Numbered from the stretch's first letter, positions 51,888-61,664 are shown. The stretch is DNA of 64,000 bases from Candidatus Lutibacillus vidarii (GCA_016717165.1 JADKGA010000003.1:1-64000); one strand, 5' to 3'. The notes: generated by a model from the letters alone, not told the origin. Made by a program: numbers and translations.

Positions 51888-53663
51888 CTACCCCATATCG
51901 GCTTTCGCCAGTACTGGAATCGCACCCAGTGCCGCGATGAGGCGAGAACGGACGCGTTGCTTGCGCTTCTCGAAGAACTCGGAGAACTCCACGAGGTCGA
52001 GCGGGAGGTCGTCGAGGTCGTTCTCCGCGATGTAGGTCGCCCGCTTCTCCTCACTTGGGAACGCTGCCTCGATCCAGTTCGCCGGGAGGGCGTCCTGCTT
52101 CTCGATATTCGCCGTGCCAGCGAGCAGCTGGAGGTTCGGCAGGAGGTTCACTGCGCCGAGGTAGTCGTCGATCCTCTCGACCGGGATCCCTACCTCAGTG
52201 AGTTTCTTCTTCGTGAACCGCGATTTCGGGAAGATGTGGTCCTCGTGGAACTTCTTGCCCAAGTCCAGTCCCGGGTACAACACCGACAAGACCGAGAAGG
52301 TGCGCTGGCCGCCGTACTTGAGGTTCAGCAGTTCGTCGATCTCGGCGTTGTCAAAGGCAAGGCTCTTGCCCGTCGTCGCCATTGCTTCCTCGACCGCAGC
52401 GACCGGGAAATCAAAGCCTGCATTGTCTCGCAGGACGTCGCGGATGCGAGTCAACAGGGTGTCGAGACCTGAACCCCAGATACCTCGCTTGATCAGCGAG
52501 CGGGTGACCCAGCGCTGGAGCGCGAGCCGGTCAGCCGCGTTCGCAGTCGAGTCGAGGTAAGAGTCGCTCGCGCCCCGCAGGTGGAGGTAGTGCGCGAGCG
52601 GAACGATGACGCTGTTCGCGGTGAGGTTTCGCTCGTTGTAGCCGAACTGTTGCAGCAGGGTCGCTGCCCGAAGCAGCGCGCCCTTGATCTGAGGCCAGGC
52701 CTCCTCGACCTTTGCCATGTTCGACTGGGTGAAGTTGGTGACCTTGAAGCGAACGTCCACATCTGCGATCGTCAGCGCGGTTTTCAGCACCACATCCTTG
52801 GAGAACGAGAACTGGCGACCCGCGTTGCTGTTGAGGTCAGAGACCAGCGAGCGGACCTCCTCGCGAGCATCGAGGTCGCGCCACTGGTTCGTGGCCATCG
52901 ACAGCAGCAGATCGGAGTATGACAGCGTGGTGCCGCCGCTGTTGACGCGAACGAAAATTTCGAGCACCTTGTCGGCGTCCTGATCCGTGACCAAGAAGTA
53001 GTTCATCGGCTTCAGGTCACGCACTGCACGGTAGAGGTCGTACAGGCGGCGGGACGCCGTCCGGTAGTCCAATATTCCTCGGTCTGCGACCTCGTCCATG
53101 ATGGCTGGCCCGGAGTCATCGAGGCCGAGGATCGCGCCGACGCGGAACCACTTGTCCTCGCTGCCCTCTTCGGCGGCGGCTTCCTTGTCGGTGAGGAAGC
53201 GAAGGTCGTACTTGAGCCCGAGTTCCTCTTCGTCGGGGTCGTCAACGAGGTTGAGGTAAAGCCGCTTGACGGGGAACGCGTCGGCGCTGTTCCACCAGGC
53301 GTACTTCTTCTTCTCGGCGATGCTGCCGTACAGGGCGATGTTGAGCGAGGTCAGGCGCTGCTGGCCGTCGAGGACGGCGGTAGTGCCGTTGCCCGCCGGG
53401 ACTGTGGCTTTGTCCGCGTATGGGTTGTCGCGTTCGTGGTAGTTGGTGAGGAACTCGTAGAACGTGTACGACTTCGCGGTGTCGGGCTTCACATCCCACA
53501 ACAGGAACGACCCGACTGGGTACCCGCGCATGAGGCTGTCGACGAGTTTGGTGATCTGGCCGACATCCCAGACGAACTCGCGCTGGATCGCAGGCATGAG
53601 GTACTCGCGCTTGTGGATCGCGGTGAGCATCTCTTCGATGCTGCGTGGAGTCTGGAACGACAT
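51888..53663 (-). CDS. DUF262 (GmrSD-like) protein with C-terminal HNH-type domain
   Basis: The 591-residue protein begins MSFQTPRSIEEMLTAIHKRE and contains LMPAIQREFVWDVGQITKLV and TTAVLDGQQRLTSLNIALYG (DGQQR is the ParB-like DUF262 core that uses NTP). It continues with FVRVNSGGTTLSYSDLLLSM and the C-terminal DUF1524/HNH-like FHEDHIFPKSRFTKKKLTEV with AVNLLPNLQLL. This single-chain GmrSD arrangement typifies modification-dependent or BREX/R-M-linked nucleases. It is the last gene of a five-gene operon, 39 bases after the helicase. Confidence 0.82.
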   Translation of the reverse strand: MSFQTPRSIEEMLTAIHKREYLMPAIQREFVWDVGQITKLVDSLMRGYPVGSFLLWDVKPDTAKSYTFYEFLTNYHERDNPYADKATVPAGNGTTAVLDGQQRLTSLNIALYGSIAEKKKYAWWNSADAFPVKRLYLNLVDDPDEEELGLKYDLRFLTDKEAAAEEGSEDKWFRVGAILGLDDSGPAIMDEVADRGILDYRTASRRLYDLYRAVRDLKPMNYFLVTDQDADKVLEIFVRVNSGGTTLSYSDLLLSMATNQWRDLDAREEVRSLVSDLNSNAGRQFSFSKDVVLKTALTIADVDVRFKVTNFTQSNMAKVEEAWPQIKGALLRAATLLQQFGYNERNLTANSVIVPLAHYLHLRGASDSYLDSTANAADRLALQRWVTRSLIKRGIWGSGLDTLLTRIRDVLRDNAGFDFPVAAVEEAMATTGKSLAFDNAEIDELLNLKYGGQRTFSVLSVLYPGLDLGKKFHEDHIFPKSRFTKKKLTEVGIPVERIDDYLGAVNLLPNLQLLAGTANIEKQDALPANWIEAAFPSEEKRATYIAENDLDDLPLDLVEFSEFFEKRKQRVRSRLIAALGAIPVLAKADMG

Positions 53664-53702
53664 ACGATGTTCTCTCGATCAGGTGGATGACTTGCCAAGC
53701 GG

Positions 53703-56273
53703 TCAGGTGGAGGGGGCGTCGTCAATTGCGACGACAGTGTCATAAAGGCCGTAGCGGCGGAGACCCTTGTGGGACTCGATGCCGGTGTAGGACAGGGAGG
53801 AGTCCTCGTAACGGCGGAACGCGAAGACAGCCTGGTTCATATGCGTAGCGTTGAAGACGCCGAGGTTCACAAGGAGGTGGAAGTCCTCGACGGTCAGACC
53901 AGTGACGGCGCGGAACAGCCCGGGTTCGAGCTTGGTAATCACGTCTTGGAGAGTGTTCTCGCGGTAGTCGGTGAGGTACATGAACGCCGGGATGCGGGTC
54001 GCGAACTTCACGAGCTTGTCCTGAATCTGCTTCCGCTTTGATTTGTATTCCTTCTCCTCCGCGGTCAGCTCCTTCTTCTCGGACGGGGTGGCGTCTTCTC
54101 CTTTCTCCTTCTTGGCCTTCTTCACCGCGTTGCTCTTGTTGACGACGGTCTCGAAGATGTCGTTGCCGAGCGCGCGGAAGCCTTCAATGTTCATCACGGC
54201 GTTCAGCGCGTCAGGGTTATTCATGATCTTGCGCAAGGTGTCGTTGTCCACGTTTACGAGGATCGCCGACTCCCACTTGCGCGCCAGGAGCGTCGCAGAC
54301 GTTCCGGACATGGCGATGTCGAGGATGCCGCCGGCATCGACCTGGGTCATGTTCGATCCGTCGTAGGCGAGGACGGGAAGGAACTTCACCAGCTCCTCGA
54401 CGGCCTGCTCCGGGTTGGGGGTGTCTGGCGAGAGGCCGGCCCCGTAGTCGGCGATCTGTCGCAGCGCCCTGGTGGGCGCGAAGTCGAACACGAAGCACAC
54501 GGGCTTCAGGAAGGCCTCGGCGCTTGGGTCGTCGCCGTCGGGGTTCTTGATCGACCACGGGGACTGGACCCGGAACGCCGCCTGGAAATAGGTCTCGGGC
54601 GAGTTCAGGTTGCGTAGCATTAGGATCGATGACCACTGCTTGACCGTGACTCCCGTGGTGAGCTTGCCGCACGACAGTGTGATGGTCTTGGTGTCGTGGC
54701 CGTCCCCGATGGCTGCCCGCACCGGAGGGAGTGCATCGAGCCCGATTCCGGCTCGAGTCCCGGCGACGACAAGAACCTTGTAGTCGTGCCAGAACACGTT
54801 CTGCTTCTCTGCGAGCAGGTTCGCCATCGCCTCGCACGCAGCGACGTTCGGCAGGAACCAAAACGAGTGCTGCAAGTAGGGCAGCAGTCGCACATCGGAG
54901 TACGGGAACGGCGGGCGGGTGCCCATCCGCATCGAGTCGACCTGCGTCGGCAGGTGCGCGCCGCGGATGATGTCGAGCCACTTCTGCACATCGGTCTTGT
55001 GGACGAATTCTGCGTCGCTGCCGGTGCCCTTGGCCTCGAAGAAGGCGTTGAGGTCGAACTCATCGAACTCGCCCTGATTCGCCACCGCGACGAGCTCATC
55101 CGGCATCTGGTAGGTGAACAACCGCATCTCCGGCAACGCGCCGTACGGGTTCCAGGCGTCAGGGTACGCGGCCGCGTACTCGGCCTTGGCGCGTTGCTCG
55201 TCGGTGTAGGTCCAGTTGAAGATTTGCTCCTCAATGAACTCGCCTGTCGCCAAGGCCTTGAAAGGCGTGCCTGACAGGTACAGGTACGCGCGAGTTGTGA
55301 TCGGCAGGAAGTCGTCCTCGTCGTTGCCGAGCTCGTCGAGTTCCTCGTCGAAGGCAACCAAGCCGTCGTGGTACTCGACGGCGAGCTCCTTCTGCTTGAC
55401 TCTGTCGTCCTCTCCCTCGAAGAGTTCCTTGGCCGACTCGCGCCAGGCACCGAAGTGGTACTCGTCGAAGATCACCAAGTCCCAGTTGGTGGTGTGGACC
55501 CACTCGTTCTTCGCCTTGATGAGCCCGGTCTTGCGGTCGCGACCGAGGAGGTCTTGGAAGGAACCGAAGTACACCAGCGGGCGGGTCTTGTCCGCGTCGT
55601 CCGGGTTCCCGCCTGTCGCGGATGAGAGGTATTGCCAGCCGTCAAAGTCCGCGTGGGTCTCCAGGTCGGTCCGCCAAGCGTCCTCGACCGCGGGCTTGAA
55701 CGTCACCACGAGCACACGCTTCGCACCCAGGCGCTTCGCGAGCTGGTAGGAGGCGAAGGTCTTGCCGAACCGCATCTTCGCATTCCACAAGAATCTCGGT
55801 GCTGTCACGGAGTCCTCGGCCCAGATCGACTCGAAGTACCCCTCAGCCTTCTCGACCGCGCTCGCCTGCTCCGGACGCATCGGAAACGTCTCATGATGCG
55901 TGCCGCTGAGCATCACGCCCTCCCGCAGTTCGGTGATCGCCGTGAGGACATCGTCGGGCGAGCATCGCATCCACTCACGAGCCGAACCGAAGACCGGGTT
56001 CTCGAAACCCTTCGCGATCAGACGCTGCCGCACATCAGAGTCACGAAACACCGAACCGTCGTTCCGCTCAGCCAACTCATCCACATGCAACGTGTATGCC
56101 TGCTGCATCTGCCCCTGGGACTCGCGAATCCGCGCGTTCACATCCGCCTTCGTCGTCTGCCCCACCTTCAGCAGCCTCTCGTACCCCGTCGGCGGATCAT
56201 TCGGCGACCACGAGTAGATCCGCAGCCGCGTCTCGGGCCTTTCGGGGAGGAGTTCGTCGATAGTTCTATTCAT
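53703..56273 (-). CDS. SF2 helicase with N-terminal GIY-YIG-like domain (restriction subunit)
   Basis: The 856-residue protein has an N-terminal RLRIYSWSPNDPPTGYERLL, KVGQTTKADVNARIRESQG segment (GIY-YIG-like, about residues 16-60). The SF2 translocase domain has RFLWNAKMRFGKTFASYQLA (Walker A), NWDLVIFDEYHFGAW (DEYH box), TTRAYLYLSGTPFKALATGE (motif III) and ETYFQAAFRVQSPWSIKNPD (motif VI). The tail is Lys/Glu-rich (KKAKKEKGEDATPSEKKELT). It overlaps the methylase gene upstream by eight bases. It probably translocates along and cuts unmodified DNA. Confidence 0.82.
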   Translation of the reverse strand: MNRTIDELLPERPETRLRIYSWSPNDPPTGYERLLKVGQTTKADVNARIRESQGQMQQAYTLHVDELAERNDGSVFRDSDVRQRLIAKGFENPVFGSAREWMRCSPDDVLTAITELREGVMLSGTHHETFPMRPEQASAVEKAEGYFESIWAEDSVTAPRFLWNAKMRFGKTFASYQLAKRLGAKRVLVVTFKPAVEDAWRTDLETHADFDGWQYLSSATGGNPDDADKTRPLVYFGSFQDLLGRDRKTGLIKAKNEWVHTTNWDLVIFDEYHFGAWRESAKELFEGEDDRVKQKELAVEYHDGLVAFDEELDELGNDEDDFLPITTRAYLYLSGTPFKALATGEFIEEQIFNWTYTDEQRAKAEYAAAYPDAWNPYGALPEMRLFTYQMPDELVAVANQGEFDEFDLNAFFEAKGTGSDAEFVHKTDVQKWLDIIRGAHLPTQVDSMRMGTRPPFPYSDVRLLPYLQHSFWFLPNVAACEAMANLLAEKQNVFWHDYKVLVVAGTRAGIGLDALPPVRAAIGDGHDTKTITLSCGKLTTGVTVKQWSSILMLRNLNSPETYFQAAFRVQSPWSIKNPDGDDPSAEAFLKPVCFVFDFAPTRALRQIADYGAGLSPDTPNPEQAVEELVKFLPVLAYDGSNMTQVDAGGILDIAMSGTSATLLARKWESAILVNVDNDTLRKIMNNPDALNAVMNIEGFRALGNDIFETVVNKSNAVKKAKKEKGEDATPSEKKELTAEEKEYKSKRKQIQDKLVKFATRIPAFMYLTDYRENTLQDVITKLEPGLFRAVTGLTVEDFHLLVNLGVFNATHMNQAVFAFRRYEDSSLSYTGIESHKGLRRYGLYDTVVAIDDAPST

Positions 56274-57939
56274 CGCCGCCCAGTTCCATTGGGCGAACGA
56301 TCTTCTCTATGAATGCGATCTCGTCGTCCGTGAGTTCGTACTTGGCATACAGGTCGGCGTCGCTCCATCGTTTCGTCCACTCTTGGTTGGGAACGAAGCC
56401 GTACACCTTGCTCGTGACATGTTGAGAAGCCTTGCGGAGCTGAATCAGGAGCCGCGTCAGTCGGCAAGACAAATATGAAAGAGCGCTCTCAGCCTCGACC
56501 TTCGTGTCGAACGGGCCGATGCACAGGTAGGTCTCCGACGAGATCGTGCCTGGCTCGCCCAGGAATGGCGTGCTGATGACCCGGTGCGGGTACGTGTCCT
56601 TGTTCCCTGTGCCAGGAGCCGCGTAGCTAATGAACACCTTCCACTTGTCCACAAGCCCGGTACCCGATGGGATAGCCTCCCGAGCTACGTAGCCGGGTGA
56701 TCCGTTCTGATGCACAAGAACATCGTTCGCCCCGCGAACCGCCTTCCCCCGGAAGGTCGTCTCCAACCCGAATGGCTTTCGGGAACTGACCAGTTCCTCG
56801 AATCGCTTTCCCGCAGGAAGCGTGAGCTTGGTTGCCTGGCCGGTCTCCGCTGCGACCACCTTCTTGAGGATGGAGACGCCTTCGTTGAACCGAATGAACA
56901 CGTCAGCCCCCGCTTCGAGGAGCGGTCTCGTGCCGGTCGAGTCGTCCCACCCTTTGAAGTGGGTCGTGACGGCACACGGTCCGGGGTGGTCGCGATCCCA
57001 TAGGAAGAAGTTCACACCGCCCTTGAGCCCGACGCCGGGAAAGACGTCGGCGGCACTGAGGAAGTCGTCGATCGAGCGGAGACGGCCATCGCCGAGCATC
57101 GATTCGCGGAACTCGTCCAGACCCTTCCCGCCAGCGAACCACCGGGACGGTATGACCATGGTCAGGTAGCGGGGATCGAGCTTCTTGGCCTGTTCGACGA
57201 ACAGTTGGTAGATCGGAGCGGCGCTTGTTCCGTGTCCGCCGTCGCTCAGTTGGTAAGGCGGATTACCGATAATGACGTCGAACTGCATGTTGTCTCCGAA
57301 CAGCTCGCGGACGCGAACTCTGATGTCGTTTGTGTGAATAAACGCGTAAGCGTGAGTTTCGAGATCGTCGCTCCGCGCGTAGTCGTCTTCGCCAGCTCCG
57401 CAATATGTACATCTGCGGTTGGTGTAAACGGCGATCTCCTGGCCGGTCAAGGGGTCGGCACGGAACTGGCGCCTCCCTCCGCCCCAGGTGTGTTCGGTGC
57501 GCTCGAACCAGATGTTGCCATCCTTGGTAGTAAAGGACTTGGCAATCGAGTGCGGACCGTTGGCGAACTTCGAACAGTAGACGCTTCGGCGTGCCAGAAG
57601 CGCAGTAAGCTGCGTGATGCCTATCCCGAAGACCTGCTTGGTGAGGATGTGATCGACGCGCTCGGCCAGGTCGGGAATCTCCAAGATCAGTCCGTCAGTG
57701 AGGCGGCGCACGATCTCGCGGAGGAACACTCCTGATTTGGTGAAGGGGTCGAGAAAGGTGACAGCGGGATCGGCCCAGATGTCCGCGCCGTCGTTGACGT
57801 CGGCCCATGCTGCCGTCAGTGTGTCGAGCATCTGGCCCGCGAACTCAGGCGGGGTGAAGACCTCGTCGTTGGACAGGTTCGCGATGCATGTCAACACGTC
57901 CGGGTTGTGCCCGCGAAGGGTGAATGGTGCGAGGGTCAT
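56266..57939 (-). CDS. Eco57I-type adenine-specific methyltransferase with NPPY and altered motif I
   Basis: The 557-residue protein starts MTLAPFTLRGHNPDVLTCIA. The N-terminal region has NDEVFTPPEFAGQMLDTLTA and VTFLDPFTKSGVFLREIVRR, where the usual DPACGSG loop is DPFTKSG. A CTYC...-type motif (NRRCTYCGAGEDDYARSDD) follows. The catalytic NPPY is in FDVIIGNPPYQLSDGGHGTS, and there is a target-recognition-like C-terminal half. It overlaps the smaller methylase by four bases. The altered SAM loop suggests that it works with that protein or has a modified cofactor role. Confidence 0.82.
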   Translation of the reverse strand: MTLAPFTLRGHNPDVLTCIANLSNDEVFTPPEFAGQMLDTLTAAWADVNDGADIWADPAVTFLDPFTKSGVFLREIVRRLTDGLILEIPDLAERVDHILTKQVFGIGITQLTALLARRSVYCSKFANGPHSIAKSFTTKDGNIWFERTEHTWGGGRRQFRADPLTGQEIAVYTNRRCTYCGAGEDDYARSDDLETHAYAFIHTNDIRVRVRELFGDNMQFDVIIGNPPYQLSDGGHGTSAAPIYQLFVEQAKKLDPRYLTMVIPSRWFAGGKGLDEFRESMLGDGRLRSIDDFLSAADVFPGVGLKGGVNFFLWDRDHPGPCAVTTHFKGWDDSTGTRPLLEAGADVFIRFNEGVSILKKVVAAETGQATKLTLPAGKRFEELVSSRKPFGLETTFRGKAVRGANDVLVHQNGSPGYVAREAIPSGTGLVDKWKVFISYAAPGTGNKDTYPHRVISTPFLGEPGTISSETYLCIGPFDTKVEAESALSYLSCRLTRLLIQLRKASQHVTSKVYGFVPNQEWTKRWSDADLYAKYELTDDEIAFIEKIVRPMELGGDE

Positions 57940-58586
57940 GCGGCGGCCTCAGCGATGTGCGCGACGGTCATCGTTGGGTAGGTCTGTGTTGGGATGAACA
58001 GTTCATCATCGTCAAGCTCACCGAAGAGAGTGCCCTCGTAGGAGGCGCGTTGCGTGAGGTCGTCGAATCGGAAGTCGCGGCGCTGAAATTTCCCCTTGCC
58101 GAGATAGCCCCATTCGGGGAACGTGATCGGCTGGCCGCTCGCAAGTGTCATCGTGAGTGCATCGCCGCGGATGATGTTGGCACTGAGAACGGCGCGGACG
58201 GCGCGTGCCCACTCGTCGACATCGTCTATGCCGAGGAAGTTATTGAACACCTCGGCGAGGTTGCCTCGGCACTCTTCCGCGTTGTCTTCAAGCAGTTCAA
58301 TACCGTAGATACACATGACAGCGAAAAGCGCATAGTGACGCTTCTCGAACTCGCTCTTACCGTGGCGCGCTTGGACCATGAGGAACTTACGGGCCAGGAC
58401 AGAAACGAGGAAGTTGCCTGAACCGCACGCGGGCTCAAGAACTCGCGCATCTATCCTCTCGGACTCGTGCTTAACGAGGTCGAGCATATCTTCGACCATC
58501 CATGCGGGCGTGAACACCTCGCCATGATCGGCGACGCGTTGCTTGGACTTCACCAGTCGCTGCGCATCATTCAGCGTCATCCTCAC
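57936..58586 (-). CDS. Short N6-adenine methylase-like subunit with SAM motif but no NPPY
   Basis: The 216-residue protein contains ADHGEVFTPAWMVEDMLDLV, RIDARVLEPACGSGNFLVSV (intact SAM-binding motif I) and YGIELLEDNAEECRGNLAEV. The catalytic (D/N)PPY motif is absent; the protein ends in ELFIPTQTYPTMTVAHIAEA. Together with the NPPY-bearing neighbour it could form a split methyltransferase. It overlaps the genes on each side by four bases. Confidence 0.75.
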   Translation of the reverse strand: MRMTLNDAQRLVKSKQRVADHGEVFTPAWMVEDMLDLVKHESERIDARVLEPACGSGNFLVSVLARKFLMVQARHGKSEFEKRHYALFAVMCIYGIELLEDNAEECRGNLAEVFNNFLGIDDVDEWARAVRAVLSANIIRGDALTMTLASGQPITFPEWGYLGKGKFQRRDFRFDDLTQRASYEGTLFGELDDDELFIPTQTYPTMTVAHIAEAAA

Positions 58587-58837
58587 CCCTCCCGGCTCTC
58601 GTGGTTGTCAGCGTACGAGCGACCACTGACATTCGGCGTCGCCTCCACTGGTGGCGGTTGGTCGCTGGCGGCTGCGCCGGCGCGCACCCAGTCGTCGATC
58701 TCGCTGGCTTGAAACTTCCAGAGGCGGCCGACCTTGTGTGCGGGCATGGCCTTCTCGGCGATCCAGGTGTAGACGGTGTCTTTGGTGATCCCGAGGTGGG
58801 CTGCGATGTCGTCTGCGGACAGCCATGGCTCAGCCAC
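58583..58837 (-). CDS. Excisionase-type HTH protein heading the restriction-like operon
   Basis: The 84-residue protein reads MAEPWLSADDIAAHLGITKD, TVYTWIAEKAMPAHKVGRLW and KFQASEIDDWVRAGAAASDQ, an HTH_17 fold. GTG 58837 follows GGGAGG. Its end overlaps the first methylase by four bases, so it is made with the restriction-like proteins and could be a controller or DNA-recognition subunit. It is related in fold, not in gene order, to the protein at 43575-43775. Confidence 0.8.
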   Translation of the reverse strand: MAEPWLSADDIAAHLGITKDTVYTWIAEKAMPAHKVGRLWKFQASEIDDWVRAGAAASDQPPPVEATPNVSGRSYADNHESREG

Positions 58838-58963
58838 GTTGATCCTCCCTCGCGCTACATGACCCCGAACGGGGCGACAGCACCAAGACTACCGGGAAGG
58901 GTGCGGTTTGAACTGGGTTTGTCCGGGCGTGGCCGACCTGAGTGGGTGATGTCGGCCTCGGGA

Positions 58964-60103
58964 TCAGCACGGTACGCGCGATTGGAGCCACCGCGTGACG
59001 GCGGTTCGCCATCGTTCGGGGTCAGAGTTCCACGCGAGCGTGTGGTCGGCGTCGAAGGTCTTCAGCGTCACGAGGTCGGGGCGTTGCCCTTGGAGTTCTT
59101 GTGAGAGGCGGGCCGGCGCGGAGCTGTCTCGTGTGCCATGGAGGATGAGGGTGGGTGTGGTGAGTTCGGCGGCGCGGGCGATCCAGGCGAACTGGCGGAG
59201 CGGGATCGACTCGGGTAGCCCGAGCATGCGCGCGAGTGGGCCGACGGTGAGCCATAGGACGGCGAGCTGGCCAGCTGCGACTGGGAGGCCGCTGCGGACA
59301 CAATTGGCCTTGACGGTCTCAGTCCAGTCGAGAACGGGCGAGTCGAGGACGAGTGCGGTGATGAGGTCGTCGTGTCGGGGCCGGTTGGCGAGTTGGAGGG
59401 CGATGGCAGCTCCCATCGACCAACCGAAGAGCACGATGCGCTGGGCTCCTCGTCGGACGGCGTATCCGATGGCTTCATCCACGTCTGCCGTCTCGGTGTT
59501 GCCAAGGGTTGATCGGCCGGTGCCGACGCGGGGGCCTTCGGCGGTGTTGCGGTAGGTGACGGCAAGGGAGGTGTAGCCGAGTTCGGTTGCGACCTGGACG
59601 CCGCGGAGGGTTCCGGCACGGGTGCTGCCGAGGCCGTGGATGTGGATGGCCCAGGTCGCGGGGTCGCCGTCGATGCGCCAGGCCGGGCACGGCCCCACCG
59701 GGGTGCTTATGGTGATGTCACGTGCGTCGAGTCCGGCGTCGGCTGGGTTGGCGTAGTAGATGCCGCTCCATGAGGCGCGCTCACCGACCACGAGCCTCAG
59801 CCCCGGAGATGTGCCGGTGACGGTGCGCGCGATCCGGTCCGGGTCACGCTCGGACTTCTCCATGGAGAGTTGCACCCAGTCGCCGCTGTCGAGCCAGAGG
59901 TTGTAGATGCCCTCTGCCGTGGTCTGCGGGGTGCGGTCGAGCACGACCCGCCGGACTCCGTCGTCGCCTTTCTCAATGTCGTGGATGGTGAGGTCGAAGG
60001 TGCGCGGTCCGGCGGGGGCGGTGAGGCGTCGCGCTATGGTCCAGCCGACACCGAGTGCGCCGACGGCGAGGAATCCGACTCCCCTGGCGATTGCCCGCTT
60101 CAT
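58964..60103 (-). CDS. Alpha/beta hydrolase with N-terminal membrane anchor
   Basis: The 379-residue protein has an uncleaved signal-anchor (AIARGVGFLAVGALGVGWTI). Its core shows HIHGLGSTRAGTLRGVQVAT (oxyanion region), IVLFGWSMGAAIALQLANRP (nucleophile Ser of GWSMG), TPTLILHGTRDSSAPARLSQ (acid) and DADHTLAWNSDPERW (His). The family cleaves esters or peptides; the substrate is unknown. It overlaps the MAB_1171c-type gene by four bases and is last in a four-gene operon. Confidence 0.82.
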   Translation of the reverse strand: MKRAIARGVGFLAVGALGVGWTIARRLTAPAGPRTFDLTIHDIEKGDDGVRRVVLDRTPQTTAEGIYNLWLDSGDWVQLSMEKSERDPDRIARTVTGTSPGLRLVVGERASWSGIYYANPADAGLDARDITISTPVGPCPAWRIDGDPATWAIHIHGLGSTRAGTLRGVQVATELGYTSLAVTYRNTAEGPRVGTGRSTLGNTETADVDEAIGYAVRRGAQRIVLFGWSMGAAIALQLANRPRHDDLITALVLDSPVLDWTETVKANCVRSGLPVAAGQLAVLWLTVGPLARMLGLPESIPLRQFAWIARAAELTTPTLILHGTRDSSAPARLSQELQGQRPDLVTLKTFDADHTLAWNSDPERWRTAVTRWLQSRVPC

Positions 60104-61143
60104 GAGTGTGGCTCCTCGTGAGGGATGGTTGGGCTTGTCGCGCCTCCAGCGTCTCGCGGTCGTATCGCCGGGGTCGCATCAGTCTGGCCTTGTCCGATGA
60201 GGTGCTGTTCGGCCTGTTCAAGTAGCGCATGCTCGACGTCGGTGATGGTGAAGGTGATGCGAGGGTCGATCATGGCGTCGCGTATTTCGACGATTCGCCG
60301 GTGGAGTCGCCCTTCAGGGTTGTCGTCGTTCGCGACGAGTGGTTCGGCTTGGCTGAGGCCGGGCCGCACTCGGGTGGCTCGCTCCCAGAGCGGTTCAAGC
60401 TGCGCCGCAAGGACGGCAGTGCGGCGGCGTCTCGCGTCGTACTGGGCTCGGCGGACGACGGGTTGTGCGGTGAATCCGGCGCAGAGGAACAGGAAGGCGA
60501 GCAGTGACAGCGGACCGTAGGCCGGTTGCAGGGTTCGCATCACGTCAAGCTGGCCGGTCGTGTGCGCGATGTCCATGGTGAGGACGGCGAGGCAGAGGGC
60601 GACGCCGAAAGCGGAGCCAAGAGTGAGGAGTCCTGCGGGAAGGCATTCGATGCCACGGCCATTGCGGAGTTGGCGGGCCGCGAGGGCGAGCATCGCGGTG
60701 ATGATGGCGCCGCAGTATGTGAAGGCGATGATCGAGTAGATCGCGGTCGTGGGTTGAGCGCCGAGGTCGACCATGAACCGGGTGGTCGTCGCGCCTCGGT
60801 CGATGAACAGGAACATCACGGTGATCGCGGCCAGGGACACCAGCAGGATGGGGATACTGACGGCGGCGCGCACGAGCTGGGGGCGGTATTCGCCGGTGTG
60901 CATGACTCCCCGGCCGAGGAAGAACAGCCCGATCATGAGCAACGTGTCTGCGATCAGGGTGGCGATGTTCGTGCCGCCCAGGAGTGGATCGACGGTTTCG
61001 TAGACGGCATCGACGTTGAGTGTCATGGCGATCGCGATGGTGAGGGCGGCGTAGGTGATGCTTCGGTCAGTGCGTTTGCGGCGGAAGATGAGCAGGCTCG
61101 CCACGAGCGCCCACATCAGCGTCGCGACGAGTGTCTGGATCAT
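60100..61143 (-). CDS. MAB_1171c-family membrane protein
   Basis: The 347-residue protein has about seven to eight membrane helices in the first 240 residues (LVATLMWALVASLLIFRRKR, LLMIGLFFLGRGVMHTGEYR, IPILLVSLAAITVMFLFI). A soluble C-terminal half follows (LEPLWERATRVRPGLSQAEP, then LHRRIVEIRDAMIDPRI, the MAB_1171c/DUF6545 signature). This family is typically encoded with XRE and ImmA/IrrE proteins in Actinobacteria, as here. Function unknown. Confidence 0.75.
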   Translation of the reverse strand: MIQTLVATLMWALVASLLIFRRKRTDRSITYAALTIAIAMTLNVDAVYETVDPLLGGTNIATLIADTLLMIGLFFLGRGVMHTGEYRPQLVRAAVSIPILLVSLAAITVMFLFIDRGATTTRFMVDLGAQPTTAIYSIIAFTYCGAIITAMLALAARQLRNGRGIECLPAGLLTLGSAFGVALCLAVLTMDIAHTTGQLDVMRTLQPAYGPLSLLAFLFLCAGFTAQPVVRRAQYDARRRRTAVLAAQLEPLWERATRVRPGLSQAEPLVANDDNPEGRLHRRIVEIRDAMIDPRITFTITDVEHALLEQAEQHLIGQGQTDATPAIRPRDAGGATSPTIPHEEPHS

Positions 61144-61604
61144 CCGAAGACCTCCAAGTAGCGGGTCTCGGCGAAGACGTGTCCTCGGATGCCGGCGGCG
61201 AGCCTGTCGGCGAGGGCTTCTGCGGCGATCTCGGTGTCGCAGTCGGGGTCTTGTCGTTTGAGGAGACGGCCGCGGGTGTAGGGCGGAATGTTGGGCAGTA
61301 GCACGTCTTCGGCTGCGCAGTCATCACCATCACAGTGGCCCAGGAGCATGTGGGCGAACTCGTGCAGGACGAACTGTTGGCGGTGCAGGGCGGAGTCGGT
61401 GTGGGCGTGCAGGACGATGTCTTCGCTGTCGCGGACGAGCCAGATCGCGCAGATGCCGTCGCTGGTGTTGAGGTCTGCCAGTTCGTAGACCCGGAGCTTA
61501 CGCTGGCGCCGGGTCTGGATTGCGTGGACGAGGTCATCGAGGGTGAAGGTGTCGCCGAGCTGAAGGGCTGCCACGGCCGTCGATACGGTCTGTTCGATAT
61601 TCAC
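61140..61604 (-). CDS. ImmA/IrrE-type metallopeptidase
   Basis: The 154-residue protein contains RQQFVLHEFAHMLLGHCDGD: HEFAH is the zinc-binding HExxH site. DTEIAAEALADRLAAGIRG supplies the third ligand. ImmA/IrrE proteases cleave XRE-type repressors. The gene lies 60 bases after an XRE gene, so it probably inactivates that repressor upon a signal. It overlaps the membrane-protein gene by four bases. Confidence 0.85.
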   Translation of the reverse strand: MNIEQTVSTAVAALQLGDTFTLDDLVHAIQTRRQRKLRVYELADLNTSDGICAIWLVRDSEDIVLHAHTDSALHRQQFVLHEFAHMLLGHCDGDDCAAEDVLLPNIPPYTRGRLLKRQDPDCDTEIAAEALADRLAAGIRGHVFAETRYLEVFG

Positions 61605-61664
61605 GGTGTGGCCCCTCTCGGTGGGAAGCGCTACCGGTATCGGCGTGCCGTTGCCCGATACCTG

